Positions 48,961 to 57,375 of a stretch of 64,000 nt of DNA are shown here, one piece after another. Both the position numbers and the translations under genes were made by a program. The notes beneath the pieces were generated by a model that was not told where the DNA came from, made no database searches, and worked only from the letters and a program-made list of their open reading frames with translations. Position 1 is the first letter of the stretch. Each line of letters starts with the position of its first letter. Source of the DNA: Progne subis subis (Eukaryota > Chordata > Aves > Passeriformes > Hirundinidae); NCBI GenBank assembly GCA_022316685.1, contig JAKJHU010000168.1, forward strand, positions 496,001 through 560,000, written 5' to 3'.

Positions 48961-49002
48961 GAGCCGAGGCCGCCGGGAGCAGCGCCGGGGCCCGCCCGGA
49001 GC

Positions 49003-49635
49003 ATGACGGCGATCCGGGCGCTGCTGCTCTGCCTCTGCCTGGGGCTGCCGGCGGGCGGGCAGCCCTTCCTGCGCCTGCGACCCTCGCCCAGCGACAACCT
49101 GCCCGTCAAGGACATCGTGGAGCACCCGGACCCCGAGTACGACCCCAAGGAACAGGACCTGGACGAGAGGACGCTGAGGAAGAAGCTGGGCAGCCATTTC
49201 GACCCCGGCTTCATGGCCGTGGCCGTGCCGGGGCCGGCCAACGCCTCGGGCGCCGCGGCGGCGGCGGGGCGGGGGCGGGCGGCGCTGCCGGCCGAGCTGC
49301 GGCGGCTGGAGCTGGGGCCGCCCCGGGGCCCGCGCCTGCGGCTGGGCAAGAAGGCGCGGCGGAAGGTGCTGCAGTGGCTGTGGGCGCACACCCACTGCCC
49401 CGTCCTCTACGCCTGGAAGGACCTGGGGGTGCGCTTCTGGCCGCGCTACATCAAGGAGGGCAACTGCCTGGCCGAGAAGTCCTGCTCGCTGCCCGAGGGC
49501 ATGTTCTGCAAGCCCGTCAAGTCGGTCACCAAGACCTTCCTGCGCTGGCACTGCCAGGGCTGGTCCAGTCAGAAGTACTGCACCTGGATCCCCGTGCAGT
49601 ACCCGCTCATCTCCGAGTGCAAGTGCTCCTGCTAA
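49003..49635 (+). CDS. NOG2: Noggin-2, secreted BMP antagonist, complete single-exon gene
   Basis: This 210-residue protein is read as a noggin throughout. Residues 1-19 form a signal peptide (hydrophobic LLLCLCLGL, cleavage expected before QPFL). Residues 20-72 are the N-terminal clip segment with the hallmark RPSPSDNLP, EHPDPEYDPKE and HFDPGFMA motifs; in noggin this segment covers BMP receptor-binding surfaces, and P27 matches human NOG P35. A variable Ala/Gly-rich linker (73-95) has one N-glycosylation site (NAS, 80-82). A basic RLGKKARRK stretch (113-121) fits the heparan-sulfate-binding site. The C-terminal cystine-knot region has nine cysteines (132, 155, 161, 169, 184, 193, 206, 208, 210) and ends ECKCSC, as in noggin. 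The QPFLRLRPSPSDNLP start and the short linker favour noggin-2 over noggin-1. Single-exon structure is normal for noggins. The start ATG has A at -3. It acts extracellularly by binding BMPs and, reported for Xenopus noggin-2, also Activin/Nodal and Wnt ligands. No damage is seen. Confidence 0.95.
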   Translation: MTAIRALLLCLCLGLPAGGQPFLRLRPSPSDNLPVKDIVEHPDPEYDPKEQDLDERTLRKKLGSHFDPGFMAVAVPGPANASGAAAAAGRGRAALPAELRRLELGPPRGPRLRLGKKARRKVLQWLWAHTHCPVLYAWKDLGVRFWPRYIKEGNCLAEKSCSLPEGMFCKPVKSVTKTFLRWHCQGWSSQKYCTWIPVQYPLISECKCSC

Positions 49636-50895
49636 GTCTCCCCGGCCCCTTGCACTGCCGCCCTCCTCCTCCGGATCACTTCAGGGGGGAGGTTTTTCGG
49701 GTGGGTTTTTTGGGGGGGGTGGGTTCTTTTTGGGATAGTTTCTCTGGGGGATTTTTTTTTTTTTTTCTTCCCATCCCCCAGGGCGAAGTGGAAGAAGATG
49801 AACAGCTTTGGGGTTTTGTTTAATTTTTTTTGTTGTTGTTAATTTTGGGGGGCTTTTTTTTATTTTTGGGGGTTTGGTTTTGTTTTGTTGGGGTTTTTTT
49901 TGTTGTTTTGTTGTTTGGGTTTTTTGGTGATTTTTCTTTTGGGTTTTTTTGTTGGTTTTTTTTGGGTTTTTTTGGTTTGTTTTTGGTTTTTTGGTTTTTT
50001 TTTGTTTGTTTGTTTGTTTTTTGTTTTTTCTTGGACTTCTTTTAATGTTATTTTATTCAAAAGGGGAAAAAAGCAAACCCAGGAACTGCAGGGCAGGCCA
50101 AAGGCACAGTAAAGCACTACAATCAGATGTCTATTTTTATACGTATATAGCCTTCTAAAAAAAGGAAAATTAAAAAAAAAAAAAACTTTAAAAAAAAAAA
50201 AAGGAAAAAAACTACCAGCCATGTAAATAGAGAGATTTTAAAGGAAAAGGGAGGGAAATTGCAGCTGTTTTTTATTATTATTATAATTATTATTGTTATT
50301 ATTATTATTTTAAAGACATAGGACCACATTTTAAGCCCATCCCCACAGAACCCAAGCACTTCCCTGCCGAAGGGAAGGGCAGAAATGTTTTTATCAAAAG
50401 GAGAAAAAGGGCGGGGGGGTGTGGAAAAAGAAAAACAAGAACCGCAGCATCCCTGAACGGTTGTTTCTCTGTGCTGTTTTTTTTTTGTTGTTGTTTTTTT
50501 TGGTTTTTTTTTTTTTGTCTTCTTCAGACCTTGTCACTGATGTTTGAACTAATTTGCCAAGCTCTCTAGGGGGTTTTTTTGTTTGTTTGTTTTTAAGTGT
50601 ATAACAATTAATTAAGAAGGAAATTTTAAAGAAAAGTACAAATCTATGAAAGAGTGGAATTGTTTTGTTGTGTGGGAATACATATAGTCATGTAGAGATG
50701 TTAAAGGAAATTTTCTGTGTACAGTTTATTTATTTTTAACGTTTGTGTATAGGGACAAAAAAAAAAAAAAGCTAGAGATTATGCCAGAAACTATTGGAAA
50801 TGTTTACTTGAATATTCCTTTAAAAACATATCAATGTAAATATGAGCTATCACTGATCAAAACATTTTTAGCAATAAACTCTATCTTTGAAGAAA
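49636..50895 (+). other. NOG2: NOG2 3' UTR
   Basis: About 1.26 kb from the stop codon to the poly(A) site. It has a G-quadruplex-type stretch (49699-49723: GGG, GGG, G8, GGG), a long T/G-rich (GTTT)-like tract (about 49822-50030), further T- and A-rich runs, two Pumilio response elements TGTAAATA (50222-50229 and 50835-50842) and an AU-rich nonamer TTATTTATT (50726-50734). Together these suggest a short-lived, post-transcriptionally controlled mRNA; this is inference from motifs. Confidence 0.8.
50873..50878 (+). terminator. NOG2: NOG2 poly(A) signal
   Basis: Canonical AATAAA in GCAATAAACT. It is the last AT-rich element before composition changes to ordinary GC-richer intergenic DNA. Cleavage is expected near 50890-50900. 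Confidence 0.8.
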
Positions 50896-53799
50896 AGCCC
50901 CGTGCTGCCCTCCAGCTCCCTGGGAGACCAGTGGAGACTCGGATTCTTGCTCAGAGCAGGTGATGAGTAAAGGGCTTTGCTTGGGCCATGCTGTTGTAAA
51001 TCACGAGATGACCCAAAAGTTGGGACAGCTCCACCAGTTTCTGTCTCTCTGGGATTTCTTTGTGTGTATAACCTGTTGGGGAGAGAGAAAAATATCGACG
51101 GGAGAGAAATGCCCTGGAACGCATGAAAGAGCTGCGATGTCCCAGACTGGAGGTGTCATCTGAAGTCCTTGGGAGATTCCATGCTCTGCGGCTCTTGGAT
51201 TTGCCTCTCCCGCTGGCAGAGGAAACGGTCGAGGTTACTGCCCTGGCCATCAAAGCGCCTGACACAGCTTGGCAGCCCCACGTGTGTCAGAACAAATGGG
51301 TTTTTTTCTCTGTTGCTGCCACTAGCAAAGGAGGGAAGGATGGAGATGAGCCCTGCCCTCCTGCTGCGACGGTTCCCCGGATCCGGCATCCCTGCCCACG
51401 GCGTCGCTGGGTGTGTGCGGGGGTCAGCAGCCCCTGCGATGGCGTGGAGTGCTCATAGCTTGTGTGCCGGGGCCAGGCCGACCCCCGAGCTCCCACCGGA
51501 GCTCATGGAGCCAGGGCAAGGCAGAAACGGGACGGCTCCACACAGGCAGGCTCCGACAGCGGGGCTGGGACGAGCCCAGCACCAGAGAGCGAGGGTGCTG
51601 GCGGTGTGAGCCCGCTGCCGACGGAGATCTGTCTGTCTCTCGGTCCATCACAGGGCTTGGAGCACGGCCCTGATGGGCTGCCAGGCCATTCCCCTGCGTG
51701 GGCTGCTGGTGCTGGAGGGGAAGGTCTGGCTATTCCTGCTGGTGTCTGAAACGTGCCCGGCATCCCTGAGGAACAAACTGCTGCCAAAGGCCCTGGCCAG
51801 TGAGGAGATGTTCTCCCCCAAGGTGGCTATGGAACAGCAATGAGACCCTGCCCCTCTCCAGCTTGTCTTGTAGCATGGAGAGCAGCATGACACCAAGCCC
51901 ATGGGAAGGCACTAGGACCCTCCAAGGGGTCTGGCCTGTATCCCTCCATCTTCATCTGAGGGGACTGAGGTCCAGCAAGTCCCGTGAGGCAGGCCTGCAG
52001 AGCCTGGAGGTCACAGATTGAAGCTGAAACAGGGAGAGAGTTGTTGAGATGGGCAAGGTGGGGACAAAGGCAAGAGGGACAGTGACATCCAGTAGCCCAC
52101 ATCCCTGCAGAGCCCTGCAGCCATCCCCTCATCCCTGTGTGAGGAGGCAGGTTGGCCTTTCCACACATTTGTCATGAGGGACTCAGGAAGGAGGGGATGC
52201 AGAGGGCAGGGTGAAAAGGAGACTTCAGTGAAGACAATGTGCAAAACATCAGGGGCATTTCAGAGAGAAAGGGGAAAGCTCATTTTGCAAGAGGAACAAC
52301 ATCTGTGGTGTGGGGGCTGAACATCTGTAGGAGGGAGCATGGGGGGAAGGCATTCTGGGAAAATATTTCTGACATAATCCCAACAGTATCTGGTGTGTTG
52401 GGATTTGGTTACAAATGGCCCTCTAACGTCTTTGTGCGTTTTGTTCTGCTGGTTCCAGGGGCACACAGAGACCCCTGCTTTGTGCTAACCTGGGAAATAA
52501 ACCATTCGCTGGGCTCAATGGCTGAGTTCAGTTGCACGGGGAAGGGGGGGTTGGGAAAGGGGAAGGCGAGATTTGTGTGAACACAGCAAAAACCCTCCTA
52601 AAAGCCTCCATGCCACGTACTGGAGGGAGGAGGGGGGCTGCCTCTGTCTCTGGGGAGAACTCTGGTCCCGCTTTGGATGATGGCTTGCCTGGAGGTGAAA
52701 GCATGAGAGCTGAGGGCCAAGGTGCTCCGTGAGGGCCAGGGCTGGGGAGCAGAGGGCAGTCCCGTGGGGTGTGTGCCAGCTCGCCCAGCCCTACCTTGCC
52801 AATCTGCCACAGCACTGGCCCATGGTCACCTGGTGCTGATGCGCAGTGCCCTTGTGCTGAGGAGCTTGGCTGCCCCGGGAGGCGGTGAGCTGGATGTGTG
52901 ATGGCTGGGCCATGGGCGTGATGGCTCGCCTCAACTGCTGAGCCTCAAAGAAGAGGAAGACAAAGGGGAACAAGCCTAGTTCTTTGGTGCGGTTATTGCA
53001 TTGTCTCCCCAAGCTGCTTGTGATTAAGGGATGAGCTGCAGGGGGAAAGGGGCAGAACAGGAAGAACCCTGAGATGTGGTGGGTGCCAGCTTCTGAAGAG
53101 ACTGGCCTTTCCCAGTGTGTCCTGGGGTCATGGCCTGGGAAAAGGGCTGGAGCACTGAGGGTGGGTGCCATCCTGTAGCTCGGGCACTGCCCGTCATTAC
53201 ATTGTCAAAATCTGTGCACAGCCATGGGCACTCACTGACAACCCCACTCCTGGGCACCCAGCTGTTCCTCCACTCGCCCAGTGCAGGCAGGGAATCCATG
53301 CCCATGCCCTGTGGAGCCACAGTGAGCCCCACGCTTTGCAGTGTCCCTTCTCCACACTGAGTCTCCATGCTTGAGCAAAAAGTGGTTATCTAGAGAATCA
53401 GCTCTTTAACCACTTCTTCCTTCAGGCAGGGCAGAGCACACATGATGGAGGAAGTTCCACAAGACTCAATGGATGTTCCATGTCCCATGGCATGACGGGA
53501 AAGCAAAGGTAGCTTTCTTCTGCACAGCTGGCACTGGCCACAACTCACCTGCTCCAACCCCACAAGCCGTTCAGGGGCAGCTCCCTTGGCTGGATCACAG
53601 GTGGATCTCTTCCTTGTAGTCCCTACAAAGCCTGACTGAAGGAAAGAGCCCCTCTCTCAGGTCTGCAGAGGTCTCCATCTCTTCCTTCTTCATGTGAAGG
53701 CCCTTCTATCATTTGGTGAGACGCCTTCCCATGCATGAATCCCAGGTTTAGATTATCCTGTTTCTCTTGGGAGAGAGAATGAGTTCAGGATGGCTCCTG
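50896..53799. other. Intergenic, nothing recognised
   Basis: About 2.9 kb downstream of NOG2 without a supported gene. Frames of 110-146 codons here overlap on both strands and carry no motif. Confidence 0.45.
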
Positions 53800-54262
53800 A
53801 CATTTGGCTCGACAAGATCAAGTCACTTTTCCATTCCTCTTTCACATCCCAGTTTGATTTTGACGCCAGCAACAAGTCAACTCTTTTGTCTCATTGGCAA
53901 AGGGTATTTCATCCCCATTTTTTGCCCTGCCTCTCCCCGTTTAGCTCATGTCCCCTCAACTAAGGCCAGTGTCCAGGAATACAGTTTCTGTCAGCATGCC
54001 AGCTCTGCCAGGGTAACTCAGATTCTTGGGGCCAGAGCTCGCAGATGTTCAGTGCCAGCTCTTGAGATATCTGACTCAGGGCCGGGTGATGACCTAAGCC
54101 CATCACTCATCATTCCTAGAAAGGCAGACAAATCGACTGAAGGCAGTAATTGCCCTCCTCAAACTTTAAAGCCCAGGTTAAACTTTTTCTCAACATGCAA
54201 ATTGTATTTATCTCCTCCTTCAGCCTGAACATTTGTTGTCAATCACCTTCGCAGCCTGTCAT
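53800..54262. promoter_or_regulatory. Candidate downstream enhancer block with octamer motif
   Basis: This is unique, AT-rich, repeat-free sequence with a perfect POU octamer ATGCAAAT at 54195-54202, a GATA-type CTTATCT-like site (TTTATCT near 54207) and SOX-compatible CATTTGTTGTCAATCACC near 54229. It lies about 3-5 kb beyond the NOG2 gene end. The 153-codon frame across it is probably chance. Enhancer role is inference. Confidence 0.25.
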
Positions 54263-54439
54263 TGCCAGCAGGAGCTATCAGGGAAAGCCAGTCTCTCTGC
54301 ACACCCTACTTGGTTGAGCAGCAGGTCCCTGGTGAGCTCATCCTGCTGACCACTGCTAGTCAGGAGCTCCAGCTGAGCTGGACCCACTTCCTCAGGCACC
54401 CCAAGCTCCTTGTCCATCACATCAATGAAAATCAAGCTA

Positions 54440-54518
54440 CACTGCTGAGGTTAAGAGTGCCAGGGTGCACCATGCTCAATGATCTCAGAGGTCTTTTCCA
54501 ACCACAGTGATCCTGTGC
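54440..54518 (+). mobile_element. Very short CR1 LINE tail
   Basis: It holds ATGCTCAATGATCTCAGAGG, CTTTTCCAACCACAGTGATCC and TGTG, the CR1 3' terminus only, similar to the tail at 41655. Confidence 0.75.
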
Positions 54519-55698
54519 TGACCACAGGTGTGCCCTGCAGGGTGGTCAGAGGTGGGCTCATCTCACAATCTCCGTAGGGCTACTGGGTAAAAGGGTGGGG
54601 GTTCTGCTTTCTCTGTGCAAGACATACCCCAGGATGCCTTTCCACTCCTGCGCAGATCTCCTTTGCTGTGTCCATGTATAGCAAACCCAACCACGTGCCC
54701 AGCTGCTGCTCAGCAGAGCAGGATCCTGACCCCTCTGCATGAGGGAATCTAAGGCTTTACTCACTGACACTCCAGAGGTATCAGAAAGGCTGCTGGCTCA
54801 TCTGCAAAGGCCATGCACGAGCTTCCCCTCCCCCTCAGTGATTAAAACCAAACATTAACAGCAGCAGCATGCCAGGGACATGACTGCTCTTCAGTGTTAG
54901 CTGTTTCGTATTCTGCCTAGAAGTGTCATACACTCCATCAAGGAGAAGGGAAAGCATCATGTGGCACCGGGAGCCCAATCACAGAGGAAGAGCCATGCAG
55001 AGCAAATCGTGAGGAGTAGGGAGGCAGCGCTTGCGAACCGGCCATTGGCTAAAATGGCCTTTTCAGGAGGACAGTGAATGAATCCATTCACAAAAAAAAA
55101 AGCAGGGCCTGTTTGCAAACAGCAAAACAGTCTACACATTTTACTTTTTTCATCTGGATAACTCTGACCCAAACCCTGAAGCAGATGTGTGGGATGTGGC
55201 TGTTGCAGCCATGTCCAAGCCCATCAGTGAATTTCAGTGGACTGATTCTGCCCATCTTTTTGTAGGCCCCACCATTCCTCCCAAGGAGTTTCAATAACCT
55301 GCCCAAAGAACCTTGGCTTCTGATCGGGCACCTGGGGCGGGGCACAGATCACCAAGCGCCTGTGGACCACTGCTGGTATATGGTAGGAGACCCTGCTCTC
55401 CAGCATCACACTGATATCCTAAAAAGAGAGACGAGTCCTCAGAGAAGACCATGATCCCAGCAATATGACAGAGCATATGATAGGAAAGGCTCCTTCTTGT
55501 ATCTGGAAGCTGGGAGTGAAGGGTATCCAGATATGGGACATGGCTGATCATAGATGACCTGACTAGGTCAGCCATGTCTTGCACTTTGTCCTGTGAATAT
55601 GACCTGTGAACATGGGCCATGGAAACCAGTGATCTCCCTGTGCTAGAGAATGAAAGCAAGATGCCAGCCAAGCTTACTGACACCCCCCACCCCTCAAC

Positions 55699-55699
<1 letters not shown>
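54519..55699. other. Intergenic, no secure gene
   Basis: A minus-strand frame (55291-55683, 130 codons) and a neighbouring stretch starting at a TTTTTAG acceptor-like site near 55420 look slightly more protein-like than the surroundings, but I recognise no family and cannot support a gene. Confidence 0.35.

Positions 55700-55731
<32 letters not shown>
55700..55731. repeat. Homopolymer of 32 C
   Basis: An uninterrupted C run, preceded by CACCCCCCACCCCTCAACA. The opposite strand is a G run that can form quadruplexes. Its true length may be mis-assembled. Confidence 0.9.
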
Positions 55732-56787
55732 ATTTTAGGTAAGATCTGGACCTTTCCCCAGGGGGAGTCTTGCATGCCACTAAAAGAAGCTGAGGCTTTG
55801 GAGCCAGTGCTGCCAGAGCTGCCAGAGCTGCCGGGGGTCCACAGCAGGGACCCTAGAGTACCCAGGATGCTGATTCCACCCACTGGGCAGCAGCATGTCC
55901 AGTGGTCGTTGTAGCTCCTCTGTCTCAGCATTGGATGCTTTCGAGACAGCCTTTAGGAAGATAGCAGGAGGCAGAGTGGAGCAGAGGAAGGTTGAGAAGG
56001 GAAGCAAAGGCTGCATCCCTGGATGCCATGGCAGAACACCCTTTGGACAGCCAGCTCTAAATCTGGGGTGGGAAATGGAGCAACAGTACCAGAGAACAAG
56101 TTCCTTGTCATGGATGCTGGATCATGTACAGGTGTTTGATTCCACAAGCTTCTGGGAGGGTTGTGCAAGAGCCATCAGATCCCATCTGATGCTGGCTGTG
56201 TCCTCGAGCATTGTCCAGCCTGTTTCCATTACATTTGCTGCCAAAAGACACTTTCTCTCCAGGAGATGGTACTAACAAAGGACTGGGCCTCCAGCCTTGG
56301 CTCAGTTTATCTACTTTATTGGGGCAGAGTCCATATTTCATGCTGGAGCTGAGATTAAGCACTTGGTGTTCTGCTCTTCGACCATATTTTAGGAAAGAGC
56401 CTACATTCGTCTCCAGCCCTTCCCACCCAGGAACTGCAGCCAGCAATCCTCTTGGACACCTCTTTGAGCCAGCAAATGCAACATGTGGTTCAAAGTGTAG
56501 CCATGAGGCTGGATAAAGCAGGACATTAATAAAGGACATGGTGATGATGTTTGTGATGTCGTGGTACCCAGCAGAGCCGTGGGCTGAATTGTACCGGGAG
56601 GTGTCAGGTCGGGACGTGGCTTCTCAGCAGGAACACGGTGGTTTTGCCTGCTCCCTGACACTGCTCTGGGGGTCCCAGGGAGGGACTGGTGAAGGGACCG
56701 CTGGACACACACAGCACGGTAGAGTCCTCCGACCTCAGGGAGCCTCACGGGGGTGCTGCCCCGGCCCTGCCTTGAGCGCGGCCCCTG
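55732..56787. other. Intergenic, nothing recognised
   Basis: No supported gene. The sequence becomes CpG-rich from about 56560. Confidence 0.45.
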
Positions 56788-56846
56788 CTCTAGGCCCGGC
56801 TCTAGGCCCGGCTCTAGGCCCGGCTCTAGGCCCGGCTCTAGGCCGG
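56788..56846. repeat. Minisatellite, about five copies of a 12-bp unit
   Basis: CTCTAGGCCCGG is repeated at 56788, 56800, 56812, 56824 and (shortened) 56836. Confidence 0.95.
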
Positions 56847-56926
56847 CCCCGGCCCCGCGCTGACCCGGGGGCGTGGCGCCACCTGGCGGCCGCGCAGGGC
56901 AGGCGAGACCCGCTGGGTCCGGCCGG

Positions 56927-57375
56927 GGTCCCGACACCGCCACAGGGCCCGGAGCCCCGAGGGTCCCGACACCGCCACAGGGCCCGGAGCCCCGAGGGTC
57001 CCGACACCGCCACAGGGCCCGGAGCCCCGAGGGTCCCGACACCGCCACAGGGCCCGGAGCCCCGAGGGTCCCGACATCGCCACAAGGCCCAGAGCCCCGA
57101 GGGTCCCGACACCGCCACAGGGCCCGGAGCCCCGAGGGTCCCGACATCGCCACAAGGCCCAGAGCCCCGAGGGTCCCGACACCGCCACAAGGCCCGGAGC
57201 CCCGAGAGTCCCGACACCGCCACAGGGCCCGGAGCCCCGAGTGTCCCGACACCGCCACAGGGCCCGGAGCCCCGAGAGTCCCGACACCGCCACAGGGCCC
57301 GGAGCCCCGAGAGTCCTGACATCGCCACAGGGCCCGGAGCCCCGAGAGTCCTGACATCGCCACAGGGCCCGGAGC
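56927..57375. repeat. GC-rich minisatellite, thirteen copies of a 35-bp unit
   Basis: Units start GGTCCCGACA at 56927 and then every 35 bp up to 57347, the last incomplete. Most read GGTCCCGACACCGCC then ACAGGGCCCGGAGCCCCGA. Copies at 57067 and 57137 share GACATCGCCACAAGGCCCAG. The downstream copies switch to AGTCC, then AGTCCTGACATC. The order suggests stepwise expansion with a homogenised centre. Several CpGs per unit make this a local CpG-dense block. Frames through it cycle every 105 bp and are not genes. Confidence 0.97.

Larger units (their letters stand above)
47640..49650 (+). promoter_or_regulatory. NOG2: NOG2 CpG island with promoter elements
   Basis: About 2 kb of very CpG-dense DNA spans the promoter, leader and coding exon. 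Visible core elements are a GC box GGGGCGGGGC at 47913-47922 with TATTTAA at 47941, TATAAA at 48512-48517 preceded by CCCGCCCC, and TATTTAAA at 48872-48879. The TATAAA at 48512 would give a start near 48540 and a leader of about 460 nt. The TATTTAAA would give a start near 48905. Which is used cannot be decided from sequence. An imperfect RFX X-box-like palindrome (GTCACCATGGCGAT) lies at 48601-48614. Confidence 0.75.

Noticed and set aside
48900..49823. 307-codon plus-strand frame overlapping NOG2
   Set aside because: It is a shadow of the NOG2 exon in another frame; the NOG2 frame carries all family motifs.
55291..55683. 130-codon minus-strand frame with acceptor-like sequence nearby, considered as an exon pair
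   Set aside because: No family recognised, no donor/acceptor pair giving a consistent frame, and it runs out of the poly-C region. Left as unsupported.
56874..56898. CTCF-like site GCGCCACCTGGCGGCCGC
   Set aside because: Two core positions differ from the usual consensus, so it is mentioned only as context and not called as a site.
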